Source of the DNA: Tetragonia tetragonoides
Taxonomy: Eukaryota; Streptophyta; Magnoliopsida; Caryophyllales; Aizoaceae
Direction: 5' to 3'
DNA length: 64,000 bases
NCBI GenBank assembly: GCA_038025085.1
Contig: CM076144.1
Coordinates: 20,839,501 to 20,903,500 of the forward strand
The translations under genes and the position numbers were made by a program. The notes below the pieces were generated by a model, which made no database searches, was not told the DNA's origin, and saw nothing but the letters and a program-made list of their open reading frames with translations. Shown in pieces: positions 12,000 through 23,641 of this stretch. Numbering within the stretch: the stretch's first letter is position 1; every line of letters begins with the position of its first letter.

Positions 12000-13240
12000 C
12001 ATTGTTTGCCGCATCATCCTGTACTTGATTCATCAAAAACAAACGACCTCCATTCCTGTTCTGGTTGCCATTATTGTTCTGAACATTTTCAGCCTATCGA
12101 TTCTGCCCATTCTGTCGATTACCACCCTGGTTTTTCCCATTTTGACCCTGAACTGCAGGAGCTTGAACAGTTGCCCCCACCATTGTTCACGATTTTGCCC
12201 CTCTGAGGACAATGAAAAAAACGATACCCCAACTCTTGACAAGTGTAGCATCTCACCTTAATTCCAGCACAATCAACCCCTGGGTGATTCTTATTGCACT
12301 TCTTGCAAATGTAGGGTTTGCCCTTCCAACTCCCATTATTTCGGTGGCCATTTCCATTGCCATTCCCATTCTTGGAATTCCCACCCTCATTGTGGTTACT
12401 CCCCTTGTTGTTGATGTCATTATGATTGCTCCCTCCCCGGAACTTTTCCTTCTTCTCGCCACCACTACCCTGATGGTCGCCAAACTTCCTCTTTTTCCCA
12501 GTCACCTCCTCTCTGTGCTTGAAAACCACAGCTTGGTTCGCAGCACAATTGTATACCTCTTGCACGGTCTGACACTTATAACCCCTAAAAGACTAACGAA
12601 TGGTCCAGTACAACCAATTCTGGAATCTACGGGCCCTATGCTGTTCCGTAGGGACTAACCCTCCCGCGAAACGTGCTAGGTCATCAAACTTTTCAGCATA
12701 TTCCTGAACAATCATCCTTCCTTGGACAAGGTTCAAGAACTCGTTATACTTTTGCCCCTGGAGATACTCTGGGTAGAACTCCTCTCTAAGGACCGTTTTG
12801 AACATCTCCCAATTAAAACCCGGTCGAGCTCTAATAGATGTGCCATTGGTTGTCCACCAACGATCTGTCTTCTTCCGGAATAGATAAACAGCAATGTCTG
12901 CCTTAAGTGCCTCCGGACACCCAGTTATCGGGAGGATTTTCTCCCAATCCCGCGTCCAATCGTCGAGAAGTACGGGATCCTCGCGCCCCTCAAACACAGG
13001 CGGAATATGCCCTTTAATCTTCTTAGATACGGAGGCGAATTTGTCACCTCCAGCTACCCTAGTGTCTTCCCTCTGCATCATCTGCGCGATGAATGCATTA
13101 GACTGCACCAAGGCTTGTTGCGATTGTGCAAGCTGCGCCAACAAAGCTTGCTCCATTTGCTCCCCATTAACATCATTGTTATTATCCCCCATTGAACTCG
13201 TAGACTCCTCGGCTCTCTGTCTATTTCTTCTAGGTGGCAT
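12000..13240 (-). pseudogene. T1 gag, broken
   Basis: The ATG at 13240 opens MPPRRNRQRAEE. The gag domain follows (PPVFEGREDP, then YPEYLQGQKYNEF). A stop at 12593-12595 replaces Glu, which T2 keeps. The frame then continues through a Gly/Asn-rich stretch to CKKCNKNHPGVDC and CYTCQELGYRFFHC near 12310-12200. In the second knuckle the usual His is Tyr, and T2 has the same change. A frameshift near 12165 ends it. Gag would form the particle and bind RNA. Confidence 0.8.
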
Positions 13241-13815
13241 CTAGCAACCTAAAGGATCAACATAACCAAAAGAAAAACGGTATTAGCTACCCATATCACA
13301 CTCATGTGCTATAATCACAACTAACATATACATTTGACTCATATATATGTTTGAATAGCCAACTAGGGCTCTAGGCTCTTATTGCATTCCAGCATGGCTT
13401 TAGCATACTCTTGCGTACAAGCAATTTCAAGGTTTCAATAGACTTTGTTCTTTCTCAAAAATAAACAAATCACAATCATAATGAAACATTCATGCCTCTT
13501 TCATAGGCGCTTTCACAATATTCATGCTCCAAATCAAGGGTAAATAACACATTTCTTGCAAAAATTCCATCTCATAAATCAAATAATCAAGTATTTGTTC
13601 TCAAAAATGACTGCTTGCCAAACCAAGCCTCAATAGCATGAATAAAGCAAACTAATAACATTCTAAACAAAATCTCAAAACAAATGGCTCGCAGGCCCAA
13701 ATTAAGTCTCAAATAGTTTACTCCAACAAAAACTAAATAAAACTAAGAATCACGCTCTTCTCGCGCGGTTCCTCAAAGGATAGCGACACACATGTGTCAC
13801 TTGGACCTCGTCCAT
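13241..13815. other. T1 leader, part between extra ORF and gag
   Basis: This AT-rich stretch has no supported ORF. The matching interval of T2 is 27085-27665. Confidence 0.5.
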
Positions 13816-14484
13816 CTACTCCTCTTTTTCCATGGGTTCCTCCTCTTCTTCTGGATCCTCCTCATCTTCAGTAGGGGTCTTTGGCTCACTAGGCTTGCCA
13901 TTCAAGCCTATGGGCCAATCTCTCATAGCACTAGGTCTAGATGACCTCCCATGAACCTCAGGTACAGTAGGCGAAGACTCCTCCTCGACCTCAACAGTAG
14001 GCTTCTCGACCTCCTCAGCGAAGTACTTCTTCTCGAACGCCAGTGCTCGATCTAAGTCAGCTTCTGCCTCCTCTTGAGTCATTGGGTTGTCCACCTCAAG
14101 TAATGGATCATACCATCCAGCCTTCTCGATGTACACCTCCTAAGGATCTCTAAGTATATCCCGGTACGCCTCATCCCATGCGTATGCCCTTATCATCAAG
14201 GACACCAATGTCTCCAGATAGGGGTAGTCCCTATCGTTCTTCATCTCCCAATCCACTAGCCAATTGTTGTGGAATTGGCGCAACTTGGCTGTCGAGTAGC
14301 CAAAGCTTTTGATGAAGTAGAAGGCCTTCATCTTTTCCGAGCGTATAGAAGACTGAACATCATAGTGCTCGTTGTACTACATGAATACTTCTCGTACGTG
14401 ATCAAAATATTCCTCTAAGCGGCCTCCCTCATAACGGAGTTGCCTCGGATCCTCAGGAGTAACGGGTCGTTCACGCTTCACCAT
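13816..14484 (-). pseudogene. T1 leader ORF upstream of gag, unknown product
   Basis: A separate coding-like frame lies between the primer site and gag. From ATG 14484 it reads MVKRERPVTPEDP, then an aromatic- and charge-rich part (WLVDWEMKNDRDYPYLETL), then a very acidic C-terminus (PEEEEEPMEKEE). TAG at 14377-14379 is shared with T2; the TAG near 14140 is private, since T2 has Tyr there. The frame keeps its protein-like character over about 220 codons in both copies, which suggests past coding. I recognise no domain. It may be an added ORF or a captured host fragment. Confidence 0.5.
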
Positions 14485-14684
14485 CTGCACGCGAGAAACA
14501 ACACGTTAGTACTTTACTCGAGTACTTCAAATAATACCAAAACAAGTAAAAGAACAATTAAACTCATTTCGGCTTACAAAGCTTTTATTCACATAACTTA
14601 AGTCTATTTAAGTTTTCATCCTATGAATATGTCTTAATGACATGCTTTACCATTCAAAACGTACATTAGGGAAAAATAACATAC

Positions 14685-14696
14685 GCTCTGATACCA
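14685..14696 (-). other. T1 primer-binding site (initiator-Met tRNA)
   Basis: The minus strand reads TGGTATCAGAGC, three bases inside the LTR end. This is the well-known match to the 3' end of plant initiator-Met tRNA. Confidence 0.9.
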
Positions 14697-14699
14697 ACT

Positions 14700-17537
14700 T
14701 GTAACACCTCGAATTTCCGTCTAATTTAAAACCACTTAAAATCACGAGTTGCAGCGGAAAAACCCTAGAAATTCGAAGCGCTACCGCCGTATTTAATGTT
14801 CAAATTAAATACGAGGCTAGAAATAAACCAAAATGTTTATATCCAAAACATACATACAAGATAATTTAACAATAACTATCTTTTCCAACTAAACTTAAAA
14901 CAAATAATCAAAATAAAATAAGAAATAATAAACTATTAATTCTCATGCAAGAGAATTAATCTCATTACAATAATAAAAATCCCAATAGTAAAAGAATACC
15001 AATCTAAACAATAAAAGTAAATTGTTATTAGAAGATTTACAATCTTCTTCAGTCGCCTTCCTCTAGCTCAACCACGAGCTACAAATCCTGTCAATCTACT
15101 CCCCCATATAGACGAATTCCATATAGGTTCGTCATAGACCTACCATTGAAGAGAAATGGACAACAAACACAAGTAAAAAGAAAAACAACCAATCAGCTAC
15201 GCTGAGTAATTCATAACCACATAGTCCATTTAAATCTCCATGTTAAGCCAACATGCTTAATCAAAATTAACGATCATGCTTAAGAAAATAAAAGACAACA
15301 TGCTTAAATTTAAATACACGTATAAACACCAAATAATAAATCCAATTTTTATTATTATCCATTGGCCAAGTTCATTAGAGAGAAGAGAATCGCATAAATG
15401 TCAGAACCAACCGCAGAAGGCTCAATAGGATCAAAAGTCCTGTGCATAATAGCAAAGAGGGATCAACCATCCCGGAGTATAGATGACTCCCGAAGTACTT
15501 CTCGATATTCCTAAGTATGCATACTCTCTCTCAACCCTTAGGTTTACAAGAAGAACAATTTCACAACTAAAACTTCACTTACCCAATTGCTCATTGTATG
15601 GATACAAGCTTTAACCAAATACGTTGGGGCCATAACCGATGAAACCCACTCAACATACCAATTGACAATCCCATTCGTTCCCTTTGGTGGATCCATTACC
15701 AAAGAAATCTTAACTCTTAATTTATCAATTCAAAGGTGAACACACAGTCAAGTAAATCACATAATCTTAGTAAATTCTCAAGTAACACAATATGGTTACA
15801 ATTTCTGTGGCAATTTTACATGAATGGCACCTAGGCCTCAATTCACAACCAACTAATCTCAATACCTTTAAATAGGTTCCAATAGTCAAAGTTCATTTCA
15901 ACTTATTGAAGTAAAATGCTTACTAACATGAATCCACATGCTTACCAACATGATACGAAAACAACAATACAAGGTATATTCCAATTGAACAATTATTAAC
16001 ATAATTTTCGTTCAACAACACAAATAAATCATGCATCTCCTCACATGAATATCAACAAGTAGACATTGCGACACAAAGTGAATTTCCAATATATAACATG
16101 CATTCACTAACATAATTCTATACGAATTATCACAAGGAAATAAATATCGATTATCCCTTATTTCAAAATCACAAGTCCAAATATGAATTATCATTCTCAA
16201 TCCAATACTAGACAAATGAATACGAATTCCACTAGACATGAATTATGACAATGAATTTACATAATTCACCAACCAATACTAGACGATGAATTACGACAAT
16301 GAATTACCTTTAGCAAAGAGGCAATCCAACAATCAAACAACGTAAGCTCCTTACGTTTAAGTGCTGTCAACGGGCCCTAACAAATCCACAATACACCAAT
16401 AGTCAATACAATTACAGCTAAACCTCTTTATTAAACATTAAAGATGATTTAGTACGCTTAATTAAAATAATTAAGTTGCTGGAGTTTTCAATTACTCATG
16501 CATGCTCAAAGTCTCCAAAAATAAATTTGCATAAACTAAATCAGGAAACATCCAAAAACCCTAAAATAAGTCAACAAGTCAAAGCTAAACACCACCAACA
16601 TCAGCCACCACCGCCGCTGGCCACCGTCCAGCGGCGGCGAGCCGTGACAACCGCCGCTGACCACGGTCCAGCCCTGCGCTGTACACGGCGTGGCCATGTC
16701 CACCAAAAACCGAACCCCCTTTTTTTTTGTTAATCAATTTATCAAATCCAAATCCAAACTAAACCTGAATAATTAATAAATTTTCAGATTTAATTAAACA
16801 CAAGATTCCACCTTTAAATTCAATCTTTTGATTCAAATTCAATAAAACAACAAGCCTAACCCTACTCATGATCCTATCATGCAAAAATAATAGAATCTAG
16901 CAAACCCTAGGCAAAACATAAATTAGGGTTTACTCATACAAAACTAGGGTTCATAAAAACTCATACTTGAATCAAATTTAAAGCTTTTAAGAATCAAAAA
17001 CAAGTTAAGAACACTTACTTGGAAATCAAAAGGATTAAAATTGCACAAAGGATGAATTATGAAAGAGCGTGAGAGTGAGAGTGAGTGAGTGTCGTTCTTT
17101 TTTTTTTTTTTTTTTTATTTGGTAAAGAGTCAGTTGATTTGGAAGTATAGTATATTTAGGGACTAAATACACTCCTTCCTTCCCTCAACTTCTCCTTTCC
17201 TAAAACCTCTCCTAAAATCACTCCACCATCAAATAATTTAGGAAATAAATTTCTTTAAAACAAAAATTTTCTGAAATTGGTGCCTTATTTTCGGCCACCT
17301 AGCTGAAAATAAATGGCCCAATTCTTGCCTATAATTTCGGCCAAACCGAAATTATATCCCACCAAAATCCTTTTTATTTATTTGGCCCAATTATAATTTA
17401 ATTAGGTCCAAACCAAAATCCAATACTAATTAGGCACTTTAAATATTTATGAGCCCAATTAATTATTTAAATCCGAAATTGTATTTTCTTTTTAAGTAAT
17501 TATTATTCTAAAATGAATACTAATACGGCGTATTACA
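14700..17537 (-). repeat. T1 5' LTR
   Basis: On the minus strand the LTR runs from TGTAATACGCCG (17537) to AGGTGTTACA (14700), about 2838 bp. T2 has the same LTR at 28542-31421. It contains a GC-rich palindromic island at 16605-16700 in very AT-rich DNA and a poly-T tract at 17098-17116. ORFs here are not supported as genes. Confidence 0.85.
16611..16637. promoter_or_regulatory. Perfect GC hairpin in the T1 LTR
   Basis: CCGCCGCTGG, a 7-base loop, and CCAGCGGCGG form a perfect 10-bp stem. The flanks to 16700 add more CCGCTGACC and CCAGC half sites. It may be a protein-binding site or a cruciform; function is inferred only from its recurrence elsewhere. Confidence 0.55.
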
Positions 17538-17897
17538 AAGGGACAGTAAGGAAGAAATTCGAAAAAGGGTTTTAGAAGAATGTAATTGTATATTAATCCT
17601 CGAAGTCCAAATATGAGAACTCTATATGCAAGCTCGAGATGAACATGCAATGATGACTCTTTCTAGACACCTTGTGGCCTAAGAATTGATGAATGCAATA
17701 TTGTGAGGTGAACGATTGTGATGCAAGATTCCATAGTGTTCTAAAAATACCTAAAATAATTTATATGCAAATGATATGGGAGAATCTAGAATTTCCTAGA
17801 ATGATATACAATGTGATATGTGATGTCCTATATGTATGCACAAATTATCTAGTATGAGATGCATGATCAAGTCTACATGAAGCTACCCACCTATGAC

Positions 17898-18540
17898 CAA
17901 GGTTGCACCGATACCTGGCCCAACAGCAGTATCTTGTATCCGATACGTTTTGGATACCGATACTTCGAGGATACACGCCCGATACTTGGAAATACGCACC
18001 CGATACGTATTGGAGAAGTATCCAATTTTTTTCGTATTATTTTTTTCGCAAAATAATTACGGATACTCCTCGGATACACGGTGGATACTTTAAAGATACG
18101 CCAAATCAGGAAACACTTCAATTAATTATATTTTTTGCAACAAAAATTAAGTATTCCTTTAAATATATCTTTATGGAACCCAAAAGAAATGACATTTCTT
18201 TCTTATCATAGCCTCCATCTTGTCTGATATGAAGGCTTACGCCTAACCGAGCAGCTGGTCGGTTCGCCAAGTCTCTCTATCTTCCACACATACATACCAG
18301 CAATTAATTACTCATCAACTTACTCATGCGTTTTTTATCTCTGATCTTGTATTCTTAATGGAGAATGTATATAGATGTTAACAATGCCAGTAAAAGTCAT
18401 AAATTGAATTGTACTTAATGTTATTTTTTTATTTTTTAAATTGTTATATTATATTTTTGCCGTACCCGTATCCTAGGAAATTTAGAATTGCAGTATCCCG
18501 CACCCGTATTCGTATCTGTATCGGTATCAGTGCAACCTAG
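17898..18540. mobile_element. hAT-like non-autonomous DNA element, copy 1
   Basis: The 643-bp element has inverted ends (AGGTTGCACCGATAC and GTATCAGTGCAACCTAG) and is flanked by CCTATGAC and CCTATGGC, an 8-bp target duplication with one mismatch. Eight-base duplications are the mark of hAT elements. GATAC and GTATC motifs are dense near both ends, as expected for subterminal transposase sites. It has no transposase ORF. Copy 2 is 31782-32422. Confidence 0.75.
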
Positions 18541-19504
18541 CCTATGGCAAGTGGGTTTATACAAGATTCTAAGATGATGCAAAATGATATGTAATACAAT
18601 TTAAAATGATTCAATATGACCTACCATGAAGCTTCTAAAAATGAAATGCAATGCAATTTTTTTGATTTTTTTTTTTATTTAGACAGAAAAAGATGGGAAA
18701 GGAATCTTGAATTATCCCTCAACATGGTAACTTCTCAAAGAGACATCTAATTTGTTTTGTAAATTTTGCTGATGCAAGTAACGTATTTTAATCAACGATC
18801 TTTCGACTCTGTATTAAAAAGAAAAGGAAAAAATACTCTTGACTCAAGAAAATAAGAATATTACTCTTGACTTGCAAAATAAGTAAATGGAAAGAGGATA
18901 AACCTAGACCCTAAACAAATTATGGAAAGCAAAAGATTACTCTTGGCTTATTATGAGAACTTTATTTTTTATTTATTTTTTGCTAAAAATTGGGAAGGGG
19001 AAAGATACTCTTGACTTGCAATGGAAAATATAAAGACGCTACTCTTGACTTGTCATAACACTCTTGACTGAGATGTGGAAAATATATTCAGGCTAAGAAA
19101 AAGGAAAATTTACTATTGACTTGCTTAAGGAAAGAAAAAAAAAATTATTTTTTTATTTTTTTTGGGAAAGATCATTGGTCGAAATATATTACTTGCTAGA
19201 AATTAATTTTCTTGGAAAATAAGTCTCCCTAAAATAGTTATTAGAATGGTCGGGAAGATTCATGGATCCTACTTACTAAAAAGAAAAGATCCTAGACTCG
19301 ATCTTAAGTTAGTTTACAAAGTTAGTCACATACAAATAGGAAACTTCCTATACTCTAGACCACTAAAATCCTAAGGGGAGATTTAATCTAACATTATATG
19401 GAAACAAATCACATAGAAAAGAGACAATCAATCACAAAAAGGCAAGCAATCAATTAAAGCACATTGAATGAACCATGGGACTAAATGCAATGGTTGAAAC
19501 AAGC

Positions 19505-19777
19505 ACATTGAATGAACAAATTATCTAAGCATGTTAGAGTAACTAAAACAATTAAAACAATCAAACCATGATATACAAACCATAATCATAATCAAAGTAA
19601 AACATGATTTGAAAAAGAGTTTTGAAAGTTTGAGAAAATTGCCCTGAGGTTAACCTTTGTTGCACTAAAATTGAATGTCAATTGCTCTTGTTTTTGCTTT
19701 ACTCTTGGTTGTGAAAGTGCTCTTGAATGGTGGTTTAAAAAAGCTTGAATTGATTTGATTAGGGTTGTATGAGAGAG

Positions 19778-19874
<97 letters not shown>

Positions 19875-20266
19875 GCGTTCTCTTGAGTTTAATCCCGTAA
19901 TAATGAGTTCTTACCCGTAAAAGTGAGTCTAGAGGGATATTTATAGGGATTGAGCCGAAAAGGAGGTCAAATTAGGGTTTCCGGGCCAAAAACGGTGCCC
20001 AGCGGCCACATGGAGCGCTGCTAGGGCTCCAGCTTCCCTCGATAATTAATGCCGCTGGATTTCACTAAATCATAACTTTTGACTTCGGTGTCTGTTTGGG
20101 ACGAATGAGATGGCGTTGGAAAGCTTATGGAAAGGGTTATCTGTGGGTATGAAAAATAATGAGATCTTGAGTGGGATGGCAAAGGGTTTCAAATGAGCAT
20201 AATTACGTGGATCATTTAACATTTGTTTCTTTAATATGATTATAGGTTATCATCATTGGGCGTTAC
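19505..20266 (-). repeat. D1 partial LTR
   Basis: This is the U3 and R part of LTR D, matching 33800-34875 except for an internal deletion near 20062. A TATA box (minus strand CTATAAATAT) lies near 19936-19946. The start of the LTR is displaced by LTR B at 20267. Confidence 0.65.
19779..19871. repeat. (GA)n microsatellite in LTR D1
   Basis: About 93 bp of GA repeat sits just downstream of the LTR TATA box on the minus strand. The copy in D2 is only about 35 bp, so it changed length after the duplication. Confidence 0.9.
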
Positions 20267-20415
20267 TGTTACACACGAAATAAAATGGACTGATAATATA
20301 GTAGATAAATTGGTCAAGAAAAGGCAAAGCCAAAACGAATTAGACTTTTAGGAAGTCTTTGTAAAATAGAAGACTTTGTGTATATATATATATATAAAGT
20401 AGATAAATTGGTCAA
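20267..20415 (+). repeat. Stub of LTR B at the duplication junction
   Basis: It begins TGTTACACACGAAATAAAA, like LTR B at 34876 and 46090, and runs to a short (AT)n near 20382-20395. Then agtagataaattggtcaa, a phrase already present at 20299, appears a second time, and A2 sequence begins at ccaccaattc. This is the breakpoint of the tandem duplication. Confidence 0.8.
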
Positions 20416-20524
20416 CCACCAATTCAGTACAAGTCTTAATTTGTTCGTGTGCCGAAGCACTTACAGTTCAAATTTTCAGTTCAAAAAAATATATATAACT
20501 GAGCAGAACCAAAAAAAGAGAGAG

Positions 20525-20761
20525 TCAGAAAACATACCAACTGAAGGTTAGACAGATGACTCTGCCTGTCCAGTAGCAGAATACTACGGTCCCAAACCCT
20601 GGCCGGGCGCCAGTCCATCCGCATGAACGAATCCGGGTACAAACGTGCCCCGTCTGCATGTCGAGCAAGGGGCGTACTAGTAGAAGGAAGCCCAGTACGA
20701 AAAAGGTCCCGGTTCTCCTCCTCCCACCCATGGGACGTTTTCCTTTGTCCTTGGGAACCAT
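20525..20761 (-). pseudogene. A2 antisense PMD gene, exon 1 only
   Basis: Only the first exon remains, from ATG 20761 (MVPKDKGKRPMGG). A small deletion against A1 shifts the frame after about 13 codons. The other exons lie beyond the duplication breakpoint at 20416, so this copy cannot make the protein. Confidence 0.65.
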
Positions 20762-21391
20762 GGAAGAAGAATGAGGCTTTCTCTCTCTACAAGTGAAAAT
20801 TTCAAGTTTCAGATTCGCAAGAAACAAGTACCCATTCAACTATGCAACCTAAAATTCAACAATTAGGCCGAAAAATAAGCAACTTTAAGACAAAAATCGA
20901 AGAATTTGGTCAAAAATCAACCTACCTCAAGGAAGTTGAAGCACTCAACAATGGTGAGTATTGCTCGACAATGGCTCGGCGAGAGGAAGAAGAATGACGC
21001 AAAACGCGAGAAAGAAATTCACAAAAAGCCTTTAGGCTGCTCAAGGTGAGAGTCGCTAGCAGCCCTCACCAAGAATGAGGCTTGGGCTGCTAGCGGCCCT
21101 GCTAGGCCTGCACACGCGGGCCCCCACCTACTGTCCCACAACTTTTTCCGGCCCAAAAGCCGTTAATTCAGTTTGATCGCGCCAAAATCAGTACCAAGCG
21201 CGTGGGAGCGAGTCTCTTTGGCCAACAAATTCAACAGTTGACCCATCTTACGGTACCAATTAATTTCAGGTTAAACTAACCCAGTTATTTTTGCAGGTCC
21301 CAAATACTTAAGCCCAGATATACGCCCCGACAATATTTATCGCCAGGAGTGTCAAATTTATTTTAAGCCCGATAAATCTACTGGCCTCATC

Positions 21392-21583
21392 AATGTCCCA
21401 AATCCCAATGTTCCAATGTCCCAAAGTCTCAATGTCCTAAAATCCCAATATCCCAAAGTCCCAATGTTCCAAAGTCTCAATGTCCTAAATTCCCAATATC
21501 CCAAAATCCAAATGTCCCAAAGTCTCAATGTCCCAATGTCCCAAAGTCTCAATGTCCCAAAGTCCCAACATCACAAAACCGGG
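21392..21583. repeat. TCCCAAAG minisatellite (A2)
   Basis: Partner of the array at 7540-7725, with a different internal order of units. It shows turnover after the duplication. Confidence 0.8.
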
Positions 21584-21584
21584 T

Positions 21585-21750
21585 CAGTCAATGATTGCTT
21601 AAGCTATTGCGGTTAAACTGTCCTTCTGTGAGGTTACTTATTTTGTATTAGACAATTATTGCCTAAACTGTTGCGGTTATACTGTCCTTTGTTTTTTATA
21701 TGTTTCAGTCAATGATTGCTTAAACTATTGCATTTAAACTGTTCATATGT
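21585..21750 (+). repeat. About 60-bp tandem repeats (A2)
   Basis: Three units carry CAATGATTGCTTAA and an AAACTGTCC-like block, as in A1. Confidence 0.7.
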
Positions 21751-21764
21751 TTTTTGCCATTTTA

Positions 21765-22020
21765 CAACCGTCATTTTTCATCGGGCTGTCTCGTCGACCT
21801 TTTCGTTTCTTGTGCAGGGACGGGATCTCGGCATCCGCCAAGTGGTGCTTAGTCACTGTTTGCTCAGAATAAAGCATTTATACTATTCATTTTCACCAGA
21901 GTTACTTTCCATTTAAAGCCGTTATTTTTAATCGCGCTGTCTCGTCGACTTTTTTGTTTCTCGTACAGGGACAAAATCTCGACATCCGCTGAGCGGTGTT
22001 TAGTCACTGTTTGTCGAAGC
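21765..22020 (+). repeat. About 150-bp tandem duplication (A2)
   Basis: Two units match the A1 repeat at 7904-8165. Confidence 0.65.
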
Positions 22021-22326
22021 ACTCTACGTTGATCATTCTCAAAGTCCCAGCAGACGTTTAGATCATTCACTATGAATACAGGTCCCAGCAGACGTTTAGA
22101 TCATCTACGAGCGGTGTTCTCTCCTGCTAACCATAACCTTTATTTTCTCTTGTGTTCACAGAGATGAAATCTTAGCACGCTACGAGCATGTCCCAACCCA
22201 GGTTTATGTTCATATGCATACATACTGTACACTCTCACACACCATGTGCACATCTGCATCCTGCATGTCGCCTTCTGAAAACTTTGATCTTCGCTTTTAC
22301 TCAAGCTCGATCAAAATGGGGGCTTC

Positions 22327-23641
22327 TGTAGGCGCCAAAAAAGCTCCTTCATATTTCTCCGCAACAGCCCGATGATGATAGGAGTAAATTATAAACTTGA
22401 ACGCTATTTTTGTTTTAATTGGAATGATAAGGTCTCAGGTTTTTTCCTCGATCACTCTTTTATTCCAGTCCCATTCAAAAGCCCCGTTCAAGAGATTTCC
22501 AACAACACCTCTCATGTCTTTTTCCGACTCCCGGTCGCCAAGTTGCGAATCGGGGGTAAAACCTTCTTTGACCGCCCAAGGGTAACACGGTCTTTTCATA
22601 TTTTTTGGAACACTAAATTCCTCCGAAAAATTAAAATAGAGTGGATGTCGTAATTATGGCGACATCCAGCTGGCACACCACAGCCGTCAGCGGCTTTGGA
22701 ATAAAATCCAGAGCCACTAGCGGCTGTGAGCTGAGCCGCTAGCAGCGCTGTATAGGCTTCCAGGCCCGGCTATTTTTTCAGCCCAAATCCGATTTTTGGC
22801 TCCTCTTTAGCCGTCCGACCCTACCTCCTGCGCCTATAAATACGACCCTCCTCCTTCAGTTCAAAACAAACAGTCTACAGTTGACAACCTCTATTCTAAG
22901 GAGTATTAACACTGAGCTTCCCCCTCTTTCTTCCAAACTTGAGATCTTGTCTTTTACTATTCTTGCCAAACATAGCCTACAGTTCACGTACTAACTCCTA
23001 AGGGCTCAAATTAAATTACTTGCCTAATTGTTTAGTTTCTAGTCGTCATAATGTAGATATCATGCTAAATAACATCTTTTATTGCTTACTAAATATTGCC
23101 CTTCCAAGCATGTCTAGTCGTTGTAATGCTTAACTTGTCAATCGAATGCATGTCTAAATAAGGGTTAAAAATAAATGTTGTGATACTTGTGATGAACCAA
23201 TTAATAGTCTAAGTCTAGGTTGTTAATCCGGTTTGTGTGGGAATCATGTCTTTAAAATATTAAGCAAACTTGAGTTAGTACAGGCCGTCATAATATAGGC
23301 GAGTTGGGTGCCTAACACCTTCCCACCTCGTACCTTCACCCCGAACCCTTTATTCTTGGGTACTCATATGTTCTATATGAGCGGGATTCTTTCTAAAAAC
23401 ATGATCAGTTCACTTATCGCGCTATTGGGTTGTCCCTTCGAATTGTCCCTTCGGTTTGTCCCTTCTATAAAACGCCGATAGCAGATTTGTGACCTCTTTC
23501 ATGGTTTTTATTCAATTCAATTATTTACAAAAGCTTTTCTAACTCGATGTCCGTTGAACTTATCGAAACCCCCAACTTACAAATTTTCTATAAGGACGTA
23601 CTCCGTGGAAACAGATGGATGAAAAATCCTGGGTCCTCACA
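22327..23641 (+). repeat. A2 3' LTR (family A)
   Basis: The LTR spans TGTAGGCGCC to GGTCCTCACA, about 1315 bp, near-identical to the A1 LTR. Its TATA box is intact (CTATAAATA near 22835). A palindrome cluster sits at 22683-22752. T2 integrase sequence follows at 23642. Confidence 0.85.

Larger units (their letters stand above)
9777..17537 (-). mobile_element. Element T1: Del/Tekay-like Ty3 retrotransposon, copy 1
   Basis: On the minus strand the order is a 2.8-kb LTR, an initiator-Met-type primer site, a leader with an extra ORF, gag with CCHC knuckles, protease, RT, RNase H and the first part of integrase. The element stops inside the integrase zinc finger where LTR A1 begins. Long LTR, Met primer site and RT type fit Del/Tekay; the chromodomain that would confirm this is missing. 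T2 at 23642-31421 is its duplicate. Confidence 0.8.
17538..20266 (-). mobile_element. Element D1: remnant of a Tat element (leader and partial LTR)
   Basis: The stretch outside T1 and the hAT element resembles C1 leader and LTR on the minus strand. A deletion relative to D2 (32798-33800) removed the primer site and one end of the LTR, so the leader jumps to LTR sequence near 19505. A second deletion at about 20062 removes the part matching 34280-34670. No gag or pol remains. LTR B inserted at 20267. Confidence 0.65.
6575..20415. repeat. 14-kb tandem duplication, copy 1
   Basis: From the ccaccaattcag site near 6575 to the end of the LTR B stub, this block is repeated in the same order and orientation at 20416-34990 (A, T, D, hAT element, LTR B). 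It lacks the segments matching 32798-33800 and 34280-34670. Copy 2 lacks the segment matching 18595-19190. Similarity is high throughout by eye, with scattered substitutions and small indels. Confidence 0.85.
20416..23641 (+). mobile_element. Element A2: 3' part of Tat element, duplicate of A1
   Basis: A2 starts inside intron 1 of the antisense gene because the duplication breakpoint falls there. It keeps exon 1, the palindrome cluster, minisatellite, tandem repeats and the complete 3' LTR. It differs from A1 by small indels and by a templated 60-bp change near 22045. Confidence 0.8.

Noticed and set aside
12212..12658. 148-codon plus-strand ORF across T1 gag, and the 212-codon one at 25865-26503
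   Set aside because: They are the antisense shadow of the gag Asn/Gly-rich and knuckle region, with low-complexity hydrophobic products.
16476..16733. Plus-strand ORF in LTR T1 and minus-strand ORF 30429-30638 in T2
   Set aside because: Both cover the GC palindrome island. They differ in frame between the duplicates and have no conserved protein.
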